The notes: generated by a model not told the origin, from the letters alone. Positions 8,553 through 17,041 are shown, counted from the first letter of the stretch. The stretch: DNA of 64,000 nucleotides from Streptomyces xanthophaeus (GCF_000725805.1 NZ_JOFT01000011.1:1-64000); one strand, 5' to 3'. Numbers and translations: made by a program.

Positions 8553-10228
8553 GGGCAGGTGGCGGCTGCGGCTGGTTCCGGTGCCGGGGCGTGCAGGGCC
8601 AGCCGGTCGCCCGACCAGCGGGCGCACAGCCGTCGGTCGTGGCTGACCACGACCACCGCGCCGGCGAACCGGGCCAAGGCCTCCTCCAGCTCCTCCGCCA
8701 GCGCGGGAGAGAGGTGGTTCGTGGGCTCGTCCAGCAGCAGGACGTCGGCCGGTTCGGTGACCAGGCGGGCCAGGGCCAGCCGCTGCCGCTGTCCGACGGA
8801 CAGGGAGCCGACGGGAGCGGACAGCCGGTCGCGGGCGAACAGGCCCAGTGAGAGGAGTAGTTCGGCGTGCTCCTCGGGGGTCCCGGGGCGGCCCTCGGCG
8901 TAGGCCGCGAGCAGCGTTCCGCGGCCCGTGCCGGCATCGGTGTGCTGGCCCAGCAGTCCGATCCGGCCGTGCCGTACGACCTGCCCGCGGTCGGGGGCCA
9001 GGGTGCCGGCCAGTACGTGCAGCAGGGTGCTCTTGCCCGCCCCGTTCGGGCCCGTGACCAGCAGTCGGCCGCCGACCGGCACGTTCACGTCCACCAGCGC
9101 GAGCCGCCCCTCGACCGCGACGCCCGCCGCGGCCAGCAGCACCCGTCGCGCGTCCCCGGAACCGGCGGGCGTTCCGGGGTCGGCGGCAGCCGTGGCAGCG
9201 TTGCGCGGTACCGCGGTGAACCGCAGCGGGTCCGCGGGGGCCGGCACCGGCCGGGCCAGCAGCCGTGCAAGGCGTTCCTCGGCGTTGCGGACCCGGCTCG
9301 CGAGGGACTGCTGCACCCGGCCGGCAGCGCGGTCGTACGCCATCTTGTTGCCGTCCTTCATGGCCCGCCCCGGCGCCACCCGGTGGGCGGTGACGGCAGC
9401 GGACTCGCGCAGCCGGGCCGCCTCGGCCCGCCAGGCGGTGTGGGCCTCGGCGCGGCGGCGCCGGTCGGCGGCGCGCTCGGCGAGGTAGCCGGCGTAGCCG
9501 TTGCCGTACCGCACGGTCCGGTGCAGGTCGCCGTCGACCTCCAGGAGGGAGGTGGCGACGCGTTCCAGGAAGGCCCGGTCGTGGGAGACGGCGACCGTGA
9601 TGCCGCATCGGGCGCGCAGGTGGTCCTCCAGCCAGGTCAGGGCGGCGCCGTCGAGGTGGTTGGTGGGCTCGTCCAGGAGCAGCACCTCGGGGGCGGCGGC
9701 AAGCAGCACGGCGAGGCGCAGACGTACGACCTCGCCGACGGACAGGCTGCCGACGGTGGACTCGCGAGGCAGGGCGGGCAGGCCGAGGCCGTGCAGGGAG
9801 CGCTCCACGCGGGCGTCGGCGTCGTACCCGCCGCGCAGTTCGAAGGCGGTGAGGGTGTCGGCGTACGCGCTGAGGGTCTCGGCGGTGGCGTCGCCGTCGG
9901 CCATACGGGCCTCCATCCGGCGCAGGTCCCGCTCCAGGGCACGCAGCTCGGCGAGGGCGCGGTCGACCACCTGCTGGACGGTCAGGTGCGGGGTGAGGTC
10001 CTCTTCTTGTGCGAGGTAGCCGACGCCGCCTTCGGCGTGCAGGACGACCTCGCCGCGGTCGGGGCGCTCGGACCCGGCCAGCAGCCGGAGCAGGGTGGAC
10101 TTGCCGGAGCCGTTCTCGCCGACGATGCCGAGGCGTTCGCCGACGGGGACGGAGCAGTCGACGGAGTCGAGGACCAGGCGGCCGTTGTAGGACTTAGTGA
10201 GGTCAGATGCGGAGAGCTGTGCAGTCAT
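8549..10228 (-). CDS. ABC-F ATPase, ribosome-protection antibiotic resistance type
   Basis: 559 aa, two ABC domains in one chain and no membrane segments, the ABC-F arrangement. Domain 1: Walker A GENGSGKST at 37-45, signature LSVGEVVRL, Walker B VLLLDEPTNHLD. A linker rich in Arg and Ala connects to domain 2: Walker A GPNGAGKST, signature LSVGQRQRL, Walker B VLLLDEPTNHL, switch His in VVVSHDRR. ABC-F resistance proteins (Vga, Lsa, Msr, VarM, TlrC types) bind the ribosomal E site and dislodge antibiotics. Pairing with vgb points to streptogramins, possibly lincosamides. A short upstream ORF overlaps the start and may regulate translation. The exact drug range cannot be read from sequence. Confidence 0.85.
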   Translation of the reverse strand: MTAQLSASDLTKSYNGRLVLDSVDCSVPVGERLGIVGENGSGKSTLLRLLAGSERPDRGEVVLHAEGGVGYLAQEEDLTPHLTVQQVVDRALAELRALERDLRRMEARMADGDATAETLSAYADTLTAFELRGGYDADARVERSLHGLGLPALPRESTVGSLSVGEVVRLRLAVLLAAAPEVLLLDEPTNHLDGAALTWLEDHLRARCGITVAVSHDRAFLERVATSLLEVDGDLHRTVRYGNGYAGYLAERAADRRRRAEAHTAWRAEAARLRESAAVTAHRVAPGRAMKDGNKMAYDRAAGRVQQSLASRVRNAEERLARLLARPVPAPADPLRFTAVPRNAATAAADPGTPAGSGDARRVLLAAAGVAVEGRLALVDVNVPVGGRLLVTGPNGAGKSTLLHVLAGTLAPDRGQVVRHGRIGLLGQHTDAGTGRGTLLAAYAEGRPGTPEEHAELLLSLGLFARDRLSAPVGSLSVGQRQRLALARLVTEPADVLLLDEPTNHLSPALAEELEEALARFAGAVVVVSHDRRLCARWSGDRLALHAPAPEPAAAATCP

Positions 10229-10298
10229 GGGGCGGCTCCAGGGGTTCGGGGGTAGTCGCGGCGGCGGTGTGGTGGGCGGTGGCGTGGTGGATGAGCAC
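10203..10298 (-). CDS. putative regulatory leader peptide (31 aa) of the ABC-F gene
   Basis: GTG 10298 follows AAAGGAG, a stronger ribosome-binding site than that of the ABC-F gene itself. It encodes VLIHHATAHHTAAATTPEPL and eleven more residues, ending at TGA 10203-10205. It overlaps the first eight codons of the ABC-F gene in another frame. Such upstream ORFs control many ribosome-targeting resistance genes by drug-induced stalling or attenuation. The peptide has four His in two pairs and runs of Thr/Ala. That it is regulatory is inferred from position. Confidence 0.45.
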   Translation of the reverse strand: MLIHHATAHHTAAATTPEPLEPPHDCTALRI

Positions 10299-10309
10299 GG
10301 GAGTTCTCC

Positions 10310-10336
10310 TTTAAAGCGACGAATGTTGCGTTAAAA
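10310..10336. promoter_or_regulatory. putative TetR operator between the ABC-F and TetR genes
   Basis: TTTAAAGCGAC and TTGCGTTAAAA lie in inverted orientation around GAATG, sharing the half-site TTTAA(A/C)GC. It is the only AT-rich patch here and ends 8 nt before the TetR ATG. It also lies directly upstream of the leader peptide on the other strand. It is well placed for the regulator to repress both directions. Confidence 0.5.
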
Positions 10337-10343
10337 TGCTGAC

Positions 10344-11003
10344 ATGAATTCCCCTGCGCAGGCAAGCGAAGGTTCCGGCCGACAGGAACCGGCCACGACA
10401 CGGCGCCGGGCGGGCGGCCGGAGCGCCCGCGTCCGCGCCCAGGTGCTGGAGGCGGTGAGCGCGCTGCTCCTGGAGGCCGGGTACGACGGGCTCACGGTCG
10501 ACGCGGTCGCGGAACGCGCCGGCGTCCACCGCACGACCGTCTACCGGCGCTGGGGCGACGTCGGTCGCCTGCTGGCCGACGTACTCGACGCCGCGTCCGA
10601 CGACACGTGGAGCCCACCGGACACCGGGTCGCTGGAGAACGACCTGACCGCCCTCAACCAGGAGGTGTACGAGGCGCTGGCGGGTGGCGGGCCGAACGTG
10701 ACCACGGCCCTGATCGCCGCCGGGTTCCGGTCGGCGGAAGCGGCAGCGGCACTGTCGCGGTTCTGGGAGGACCGCTACGCGCGCTGTGCGGTGGTCGTCA
10801 CCCGCGCGGCCGCCCGGGGCGAGCTGCCCGGCCCGGCCGACAGCCGGGCGCTGCTGGTCGCCGCGACCGCCCCGCTCTACCACGAACTGCTGCTGCTCCG
10901 GACCGCCCCGGACCCGACGCTGCCGCGCCGCGCCGCCGCGGCCTCCGCGGCGGCGGCCCGCACCGGCGCCTTCGAAGGCGCGAACTCCAGCCGCGACTGG
11001 TGA
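10344..11003 (+). CDS. TetR/AcrR family repressor, likely of the ABC-F/vgb operon
   Basis: 219 aa. The N-terminal helix-turn-helix spans about 32-78: VLEAVSALLLEAGYDGLTVD, then AERAGVHRTTVYRRWG, the diagnostic TetR motif. The C-terminal ligand domain is of the TetR_C type (LLVAATAPLYHELLL). It is divergent from the resistance operon with about 115 bp between, the classic layout for a drug-sensing local repressor. Streptogramin or a related drug is the likely ligand, by inference. Confidence 0.85.
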   Translation: MNSPAQASEGSGRQEPATTRRRAGGRSARVRAQVLEAVSALLLEAGYDGLTVDAVAERAGVHRTTVYRRWGDVGRLLADVLDAASDDTWSPPDTGSLENDLTALNQEVYEALAGGGPNVTTALIAAGFRSAEAAAALSRFWEDRYARCAVVVTRAAARGELPGPADSRALLVAATAPLYHELLLLRTAPDPTLPRRAAAASAAAARTGAFEGANSSRDW

Positions 11004-11076
11004 CCGCCGCCCACCCGTTGGTGCACGCCGGCTATTGATGCCGTTCAGATCGGCTCGCCTTGACTGGTGCAGCGAA

Positions 11077-11270
11077 GCCACGCTCCGACCTGCCGTTACG
11101 GGGTGGGACCGAGCCCCTTTTCTCTCGGGGTGGATCGGCTGTGGTGTGACGTGGGGTGAGGTGGGTTCGTGGATCTCCTGAGACTCGTTCTCGGGGGGGT
11201 GTGGCTCTGCGACGGGTTGTTGCACGACTCGATGCTGGAGTTGCTGATGCGGGCATTTCCCGTGGTGATG
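11077..11270 (+). repeat. 193-nt direct repeat, copy A
   Basis: GCCACGCTCCGACCTGCCGT to the codons for MRAFPVVM. By eye it matches 33712-33904 at well over 80% identity, in the same orientation, with one or two single-base gaps. Past the shared MRAFPVVM codons the copies diverge: here into an integrase-like frame, at copy B into a coiled-coil frame. Confidence 0.8.
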
Positions 11271-11705
11271 CCGTCTGGGCAGAGGTACTGGACAGTCCTT
11301 GATGACGGCCTGGAGGTCGTCCCCGTGGCCGATCACTGGCTGCGGAACCTTCGGTTCGGGCGGGACCGGGCCGAGCTGACGACGTCGTACGCCGGCGGGG
11401 TCACCCTGTACCTGAGGTGGTGCAAGGCGACGGGCCGGCAGCGGCCCGCGGCAGGTCGAGATATGCGCCTGTTCATGGCCTGGCTGAAGTACACGCCGCC
11501 CGCCGGGACGGGGTGGTGCCGGTGGTGCAGCCCGGTCCCGGAGCGGCGCCGGTGCGGGGCGAGCGGCGTATCAATCGGGTGTGCTGGTCGCGGTGCGGGG
11601 GCTGCTGTCGTACGCGGTCACTGCTGGTGCGGCGCCACGTGGTGTGCTGGGGCAGATCTACGAGCTCGCGAACAGCCGGGATCTGCCAGATGGAGGCCAC
11701 CGGCG
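11247..11705 (+). pseudogene. site-specific integrase remnant (N-terminal part), multiply frameshifted
   Basis: Begins at the end of repeat A: SGQRYWTVLDDGLEVVPVAD, then YAGGVTLYLRWCKATGRQRP and DMRLFMAWLKYTP, the N-terminal core-binding region of tyrosine recombinases. The reading continues in a second frame (VVQPGPGAAPVRGERRINRV) and then a third (LVAVRGLLSYAVTAGAAPRG). At least two frameshifts are therefore needed. It stops near 11705, before any catalytic RHRY domain, so it is dead. It resembles TnpA/TnpB-like integrases of Tn554-type elements; that link is an inference. Confidence 0.6.
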
Positions 11706-11714
11706 AGGAGGCCC

Positions 11715-11902
11715 GAGGTAGTCGGTGCCGTAGTCGCCGACCAGGTTGCGGCAGATCACGACAGTTCCGGGACTGTCTTCGGCCAGCATCCTGGACACCG
11801 GCCAGTGTTCGGGATCGAAGAAATCTCGGACAGGGCATCGGCATCGTCCTCGCCGAACCACTCCGGGATCGGCCGCTCGGCACACTCCCCGTCCCTGCAC
11901 AT
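11715..11902 (-). pseudogene. hypothetical gene fragment
   Basis: ATG 11902 gives MCRDGECAERPIPEWFGEDD in one frame. Around 11825 the sensible reading moves to another frame: FFDPEHWPVSRMLAEDSPGT, then VVICRNLVGDYGTDYLGPP. It runs into the integrase remnant, which truncates it. No family recognised. Confidence 0.4.
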
Positions 11903-11995
11903 TGCTGTGCCGTGACCGGCACCGGGCCCGGCGCGGCCCCGACACGGCGTATGTGATCATGGGCTTACTTGTTCCTTCGCCCGCGAGGTGATTTT

Positions 11996-12922
11996 TTGAC
12001 CAAGGTGGCGCTGCGGCCTTACGCACTGTTGCCTCGGCAGTACGACGAACAGAAGGTGCTGGCCTCCACGATCGACGCGTGGGGAAGGGCCCTCTGGCTG
12101 ATGTGTGATGACGCCCGATTCCAGCTCGGGCCCCATGGCTGGCGCTCCGTCGAGCCACCGCAATTGCCCTTCGACGCACTCCTCGTCGTCCGTGACGGGG
12201 ACCTCGTCTGCGAGAAGACCTTGTACGGCGTGGCCTCGGTACCGTGGGAGATCGACGCGCTGACCCGGGACGAGTTCGTCCTGTACGGCTTCGGCCCGGT
12301 GGGCCGGGACCGGCACAACGCTCAGATCTTCGGCCCGCGGGGCCGCTCCCGCCGGCGCTTCTCGCTGGGCTCCGGCATCCAGCACATGGTGGCGGACGGC
12401 CGGGCGTCCCTCTGGACCGGCTACAACGACGAGGGCGTCTACGGGGACCCCATCGGCGCGGGCGCCCTGGTCCGGTGGGACACCGATGGCAACCGCCAAC
12501 ACGGCTTCCACCCGCCGGAGCCCCACCACGTCGTGGTCGAGATCGACGGGCTCAACGTCACGGACTCGGTCGTCCGGGCCGTCTACGGCCCCGGCTCGCC
12601 CCTGGCCGAGCTGCGGGCCGGGGAGCCGGTACGGTTCCGGAGGCTGCCCGTCGCCGATGCGTGGGGCCTCGCCGTCCGGGGCGACCGCCTGCTGCTGCTC
12701 GGAGGCTCCGAGCGCGGCACGGCCCACACCCACCTGCGACAGGTCCACCACTGCCGGCTGACCGACGGCGGGGCGGTGATCACCGGAAGGGGCGAGCTGA
12801 CCTGGCCTAACGGCGATCCGGTGCGCCGGTACACCCGCCCTGTCGGCCGCGGACCCCACCTCTACGTGCGCAACCGCCCCTCCATGCGGATGTGGTACGT
12901 GCTGAGCGTGCCCCAGGAGTAG
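11996..12922 (+). CDS. hypothetical protein, probable beta-propeller
   Basis: 308 aa. The start is TTG 11996 (LTKVALRPYALLP), with GAGG 8 nt upstream; no ATG or GTG is better placed. Repeated short motifs fit a six- or seven-bladed propeller: ALWLMCDD, DALLVVRDGD, ASLWTGYNDEGVYGD, GLAVRGDRLLLLGG. Streptomyces has several such uncharacterised proteins with the sequence LWTGYFDEGVYG. There is no signal peptide, so it is cytosolic. It stands alone, and its role is unknown. Confidence 0.65.
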   Translation: MTKVALRPYALLPRQYDEQKVLASTIDAWGRALWLMCDDARFQLGPHGWRSVEPPQLPFDALLVVRDGDLVCEKTLYGVASVPWEIDALTRDEFVLYGFGPVGRDRHNAQIFGPRGRSRRRFSLGSGIQHMVADGRASLWTGYNDEGVYGDPIGAGALVRWDTDGNRQHGFHPPEPHHVVVEIDGLNVTDSVVRAVYGPGSPLAELRAGEPVRFRRLPVADAWGLAVRGDRLLLLGGSERGTAHTHLRQVHHCRLTDGGAVITGRGELTWPNGDPVRRYTRPVGRGPHLYVRNRPSMRMWYVLSVPQE

Positions 12923-13227
12923 CGCCCGGTGACGAAGCCGTCAGGCCCACCAGAAGCCCGGGCGGACCGGCAGTGACTCGATCAGCACCCCCTGGATCCT
13001 GTCACCAGCCACTGACATGGTCCGATCCTGGAGCGGGTACGGGGGCGTCGCCGCCCAGTTGCGGGAGAGTTCTTACCCACTGCCGCAGCCCTTGGGGCCA
13101 CCCCCACAGCGGGAAAGAACGACTCACCCGAACTGGCGATAGCACCACACCTGCTGCAGCTACTACGGTGAGCACTCCGCGCGCTGAGCTGCACAGACTC
13201 TCCGTCCTCTGCCTCGTGCCACATCTG
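12923..13227. other. intergenic, contains start of 120-nt dispersed repeat
   Basis: No gene seen in 12923-13129. From 13130 the sequence matches the stretch at 42486. Confidence 0.45.
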
Positions 13228-13252
13228 CTCCCCCAGAGAACCCCTTGTGCGC
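13130..13252 (+). repeat. 120-nt dispersed repeat, copy A
   Basis: From GAACTGGCGATAGCACCACA to the codons PPENPLC. The match at 42486-42606 shares the opening 20 nt with one mismatch, the GCGCGCTGAGCTGCACA core, and a CCCCCAGAGAAC block near the end. The middle differs more. Both copies are in plus orientation. Confidence 0.65.
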
Positions 13253-13406
13253 GGTGTGCAAGGCTCTGCGGCAGGCTCCGTACGGAAGCTGAGAACGGTG
13301 TCTGTCTGCTCCCGCCACCCCCGAGCAAATCCGAGACCTGCTGGCCGCAGGGATACCCGCATGCACCCACTGCCGCCCGGACACAGCCTTGAGCGTGCTG
13401 GAGTGA
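13228..13406 (+). pseudogene. small Cys-pair protein gene with in-frame stop
   Basis: One frame reads PPENPLCAVCKALRQAPYGS, then TGA at 13290-13292, then ERCLSAPATPEQIRDLLAAG followed by PACTHCRPDTALSVLE and a stop at 13404. The two CxxC/CxxxC pairs on either side of the stop suggest one zinc-binding protein interrupted by a nonsense codon. The repeat copy at 42486 carries the related PPENSLCVPC. Upstream codons are out of frame with any good start. Confidence 0.4.
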
Positions 13407-13430
13407 CCGGGTACCAGCAGGGTGGAGGGA

Positions 13431-13656
13431 TGAGCCCTGCCCTGCGCGTGGTCGTCTACCCGCCCGACAACCAGGGCGGGCGCCGCGTCCGCTGCGACGG
13501 CGAGATCCTCGGCCGCGCCCTCGGCCCCGCCGACCTCCTGGAATTCCTCCGCCGGGCCAGCCTGGACCCCGACGTCGTCCGCCTGGACGACCCTCTGCTC
13601 GTCGAGTGGCGCGCCGGCGGGCGGCCGTCTGGAGCCCCGACCCCGGCGAACAGTGA
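13431..13656 (+). CDS. hypothetical small protein, frameshifted near its end
   Basis: ATG 13431 (MSPALRVVVYPPDNQGGRRV) codes sensibly to DDPLLVEWRAGG, about 65 residues. In that frame the stop is missed. In the +1 frame the sequence continues VWSPDPGEQ and stops at 13654, 5 nt before a strong terminator. A one-base frameshift near 13620 therefore best explains the end. The protein is probably a DNA-associated or regulatory small protein common in Streptomyces. No domain assigned. Confidence 0.55.
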
Positions 13657-13661
13657 GCGCA

Positions 13662-13704
13662 GCAGTGCGGGCCGCCATCCGGCGAGGGTGGCGGCCCGCA
13701 CTGC
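13662..13704 (+). terminator. strong 19-bp hairpin terminator
   Basis: GCAGTGCGGGCCGCCATCC (13662-13680) pairs with GGGTGGCGGCCCGCACTGC (13686-13704), one mismatch, 5-nt loop. It follows the small gene's stop directly. It probably also serves the minus-strand fragment that ends at 13711. Confidence 0.8.
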
Positions 13705-14166
13705 GTCCGGTCAGACGACGGGTGAGCCGGTGCAGTCGTGCTGTCCGTACCCGCGGCCGTCACCGTGCCAGTCCAGGAACAGGACGGCGCGGAGCTCGGG
13801 CGCTCCCTGGAGCCTCCCGGACGGCTCCCAGCCCATCCCGGATTCCGAGCCTCGGTCGGCAGGCCGGCACCCCGCTGCCCTAAACAGCGTCGGCCCGGCC
13901 AAAGCAGTGAAATGACGTACCGTCAGAACGTTTACACATAGTCCGGGGTTGTGTTCATTTTTCGAGTCTGGGACTGTCACTCGAGTAACTCCCCCCCCAT
14001 ACAGCGGACTTCGGAGCGCATCGCCTCCGGGCCCCACTGCCCGGCGCCTTGCCCCGGCGCGGCGATACGGACTACATGCATCCTTTGCGCGCGCCCCTCG
14101 TGCTCGGCTACGGCTTACGGAGGGCACCATCCGCTTCGCCAGGACAAACTGGGAGACCAGGCAACA
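13705..14166. other. intergenic/promoter region with a minus-strand remnant
   Basis: Minus-strand 13711 to about 13805 reads PELRAVLFLDWHGDGRGYGQ and a stop, possibly the tail of a lost gene. The rest, with the AT-rich patch around 13925-13980, probably holds the promoter of the beta-helix gene. Confidence 0.4.
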
Positions 14167-15783
14167 ATGAAACGCACGAGCACCCTCGCCCTGACCGCAG
14201 CACTGCTCGCTTCATCCGCCCCGCTCGGCCTCGCCACCGTGGGAGCCGGTACTGCGCATGCCGCGGCCCGCACGTACTTCGTCAGCCCCAGCGGCAACGA
14301 CAGCAACGCGGGCACCTCCACCCAGGCTCCCTTCCGCACCCTCCAGAAGGCCGCGGACAGCGTCGAGCCGGGCGACACCGTCTCGATCATGAACGGCACG
14401 TACTCCGAGCGTTCGGAGAGCTCGAACGTACTGACCATCAAGCGCTCCGGCCTCCCCGGAGCCCCCATCACCTTCACCGCTCATCCCGGCCACCATCCGG
14501 TGATCCACCCGGTGAAGGCGTGGAACGGCATCAGCGTCTACGGCGCCTCCTACATCTCCATCAAGAACCTCGAGGTCAAGGGCAACAACGCAGCCCTCAC
14601 CCTGGCCGGAGCAGAGCGCGAGTCGAAGAAGGGTGACCCCACCTACAACACGAACTGCATCGCCGTGGAAAAGAACCGGTCCACGGGCGCGCTGTCGCAC
14701 CACATCGAGGTGACCAGCAACGAGGTGCACGACTGCGCCGGCGGCGGCATATCAGCCATCGACTCCGACCACGTGACCATCTCGGGCAACCACGTGTACG
14801 GGACCTCCTGGTACGCGGTGTACGCAACCAGCGGCATCTCCGTCCTCACCCCGCGTGACGTGGGTGGCGGCGACGCCGGGACGTACAAGATCCGCGTTAC
14901 CGGCAACCGCGTCCACGACAACGAGACCAAGATCAAATGGGAGAAGTGCGGCTGCTACTCCGACGGCAACGGCATCATCATCGACACCCTCAAGGGCGAC
15001 GCCGACCACCCCGCCTACAGCGGACGCGTACTGGTCGCCAACAACCTCTCCTACGACAACGGCGGCTCCGGCATCCACTCCTACAAGAGCCAGCACGTCG
15101 ACATCGTCCACAACACGGCCTACGCAAACGGGCGCAGCACCCGCATGGAGAGTTACGCCAACATCTTCGCGCATGACAGTACCGATGTGCGGCTGCTCAA
15201 CAACATCGCGTACGGCCGGCCGGGGCAGGCGACGAACAGCAAGTCCCGCAATGTGGACGTCACCTACGACTACAACGTCTACTTCGGCGGTAAGGCCCCC
15301 GAGGTCCAGGGCACGAACGATGTCATCGCCGATCCGGAGCTCGCCAAGACTGGCACCGGAGCGGACGCGGACTTCCGACTGCGCGAAGGCTCCCCCGCCG
15401 CCGGCTCGGGTACGCCGTTCGCCGCCGTCACCACCGACTTCACCGGAGCCCGCCGCGCCGGCGGCACGCCCGACCGGGGCGCCTACGGCTTCGGCGCCAA
15501 GAGCAGCAGCGGTGCAGGGAGTGCCTCCGAGGCGTCCTCCCCCGGCCGGCAAAATGTCGCCCCCGCCGGGGGCGACCAGTCCGCCGGAAGTGACCTCGCC
15601 AGCTCAACGGGCGCGCAAGCCACCGCCGGCAGCGATGGCGGTTCGGGGGTGAAGCCGCACAGCGGAAGCGGTCCCCTCGCAGAGACAGGCGGGTCCCACC
15701 CGGCGCTCCCGCTCGGCATCGCTGCGGGGGTCCTCGCCCTCGGCGGCGGCCTCCTCTTCGCGGTGCGGCGCAAGCGCTCCTGA
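14167..15783 (+). CDS. sortase-anchored right-handed beta-helix protein (polysaccharide lyase-like)
   Basis: 538 aa. The start ATG 14167 (MKRTSTLALTAAL) has GGGAG 13 nt upstream. A signal peptide (1-32, ending AHAA) is followed by a DUF1565-like opening (TYFVSPSGNDSNAGTSTQAP, FRTLQKAADSVEPGDTV). Repeated beta-helix rungs follow (SHHIEVTSNEVHDCAGGGIS, DHVTISGNHVYG). This fold is shared by pectate lyases and related PL families. The C-terminus has a Ser/Gly/Ala linker, LAETG at 504-508, a hydrophobic helix and RRKRS. That is the cell-wall sorting signal used by class E sortases. The protein is probably displayed on the cell wall to bind or cut polysaccharide. Substrate unknown; catalytic residues not identified. 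Confidence 0.8.
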   Translation: MKRTSTLALTAALLASSAPLGLATVGAGTAHAAARTYFVSPSGNDSNAGTSTQAPFRTLQKAADSVEPGDTVSIMNGTYSERSESSNVLTIKRSGLPGAPITFTAHPGHHPVIHPVKAWNGISVYGASYISIKNLEVKGNNAALTLAGAERESKKGDPTYNTNCIAVEKNRSTGALSHHIEVTSNEVHDCAGGGISAIDSDHVTISGNHVYGTSWYAVYATSGISVLTPRDVGGGDAGTYKIRVTGNRVHDNETKIKWEKCGCYSDGNGIIIDTLKGDADHPAYSGRVLVANNLSYDNGGSGIHSYKSQHVDIVHNTAYANGRSTRMESYANIFAHDSTDVRLLNNIAYGRPGQATNSKSRNVDVTYDYNVYFGGKAPEVQGTNDVIADPELAKTGTGADADFRLREGSPAAGSGTPFAAVTTDFTGARRAGGTPDRGAYGFGAKSSSGAGSASEASSPGRQNVAPAGGDQSAGSDLASSTGAQATAGSDGGSGVKPHSGSGPLAETGGSHPALPLGIAAGVLALGGGLLFAVRRKRS

Positions 15784-15936
15784 TCCCTTCGCATCACTTG
15801 TGGACCTTAAAGACGTGGTGCCGGCCCCGCCCCCTCTCCAAGGGCCGGCTCCACCGCGCGCCCGCCGAACCCGCCGGACCCGCGCTCCCGAGCCCGGTTC
15901 GCCGAACGGGCTGCGGCCCCTGGCAGACTGGCCACC

Positions 15937-16572
15937 ATGGCGGCGGCAATGCACCGGATCGAAGCGGCGACACGCACAGGTGGGCCGGTACCAGACCCCC
16001 CGCGCGTTACCTGGCGCAAACAGATGAGGCAGCGCGTACTGGAAGCCGCCCGCGACCTCACGTGCGAAGCCGGCTGGGATCAGGTCAGCCTCTCGGCCGT
16101 CGCCGCCCGCGCCGAAGTGTCGCGCCCTTCGGTGTACAAGGAGTTCGGCAACCGCGCCGGCCTGGGTCGTGCGCTGGTAGTCCTCGAAACCCAGCAGTTT
16201 CTGACGGGTGTGGCCGATGCCCTCTATCCCGGTGTACCCGATTCCCATGACTGCCTCCGGGCGGCCATCCTCTACGTACTCCAGGAGGCCGAGAGTCAGC
16301 CCCTCATACGGGCCGTCATCACAGCCGCCCGAAAAGGCTCCGACAGCCTCCTGCCCTACCTCACCGCCCGGGCAGACCCAATCTTCGACGCCGGCCAAAC
16401 CCTCGTCCAGAGCTGGCTGGCCGCGCGATACCCCCACCAGCACACAGAGTCGGTGGAGATGGCCGCCGACGTCATCGTCCGCATGACCATCAGCCATCTC
16501 ATCCTGCCGGCCGACAAACGACATCTCACCGCCGAAAGACTGGCGACTGCAGCCCTGAAACTACTGCAGTAA
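15937..16572 (+). CDS. TetR/AcrR family transcriptional regulator
   Basis: 211 aa. The HTH is at about 28-75: RVLEAARDLTCEAGWDQVSL, then ARAEVSRPSVYKEFGNRAGL. The C-terminal half (EAESQPLIRAVITAARKG, TARADPIFDAGQTLVQSWL) fits a TetR ligand domain with an extra C-terminal region. It follows the beta-helix gene by 150 bp on the same strand, but nothing shows they are linked. No divergent neighbour suggests a target. Confidence 0.75.
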   Translation: MAAAMHRIEAATRTGGPVPDPPRVTWRKQMRQRVLEAARDLTCEAGWDQVSLSAVAARAEVSRPSVYKEFGNRAGLGRALVVLETQQFLTGVADALYPGVPDSHDCLRAAILYVLQEAESQPLIRAVITAARKGSDSLLPYLTARADPIFDAGQTLVQSWLAARYPHQHTESVEMAADVIVRMTISHLILPADKRHLTAERLATAALKLLQ

Positions 16573-16680
16573 GGCGACCTGTAATGCGAGCGGCGGGGTG
16601 ATGTCCGGCAGTTCGGCCTCGGTACACCCGGGTGTGGGCCGGCCCGGGGCCGCCGGTGTCCGGCGGGCGTGGGTGCGGTG

Positions 16681-17016
16681 TCAGGCCGCGGCCGCCGGGT
16701 TCGCCGGACCGGCGGCGCGGCGGTACTCGGCGTTGAGGCGCTGGGCTTCTTCGAGCTGGTCCTCGAGGATGACAATCCGGCAGGCGGCCTCGACCGGGGT
16801 TCCCTGGTCGACGAGCTCCCGGGCGCGGGCGGCGATGCGCAGCTGGTAGCGGGAGTAGCGGCGGTGTCCGCCGGCGGAGCGCAGCGGGGTGATGAGTCGG
16901 GCTTCGCCGATGGCGCGGAGGAAGCCCTGGGTGGTGCCGAGCATCTCGGCGGCCCGGCCCATGGTGTAGGCGGGGAAGTCGTCATCGAGACGGCCGAAGG
17001 TGTCGTCTGCGGTCAT
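16681..17016 (-). CDS. MerR/BldC-like small DNA-binding regulator
   Basis: 111 aa starting MTADDTFGRLDDD, with GAGAGGTG upstream. The winged-helix motif YTMGRAAEMLGTTQGFLRAI followed by LITPLRSAGGHRRYSRYQL is the MerR DNA-binding domain. There is only a short helical tail (VILEDQLEEAQRLNAEYRRA) and no effector domain. Such short MerR-like proteins are widespread in Streptomyces. A perfect hairpin lies in its 5' region, and the TACTGC repeat array begins about 280 bp upstream. Confidence 0.75.
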   Translation of the reverse strand: MTADDTFGRLDDDFPAYTMGRAAEMLGTTQGFLRAIGEARLITPLRSAGGHRRYSRYQLRIAARARELVDQGTPVEAACRIVILEDQLEEAQRLNAEYRRAAGPANPAAAA

Positions 17017-17041
17017 TGCACCTCTCTGGGCAACGCGTGGA

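Noticed and set aside
8867..10255. 462-codon plus-strand frame
   Set aside because: Antisense to the ABC-F gene, whose Walker and signature motifs are unmistakable.
13711..13805. Minus-strand tail PELRAVLFLDWHGDGRGYGQ
   Set aside because: Looks like a protein end facing the terminator at 13662-13704, but no start or family could be supported, so it is noted only as intergenic content.
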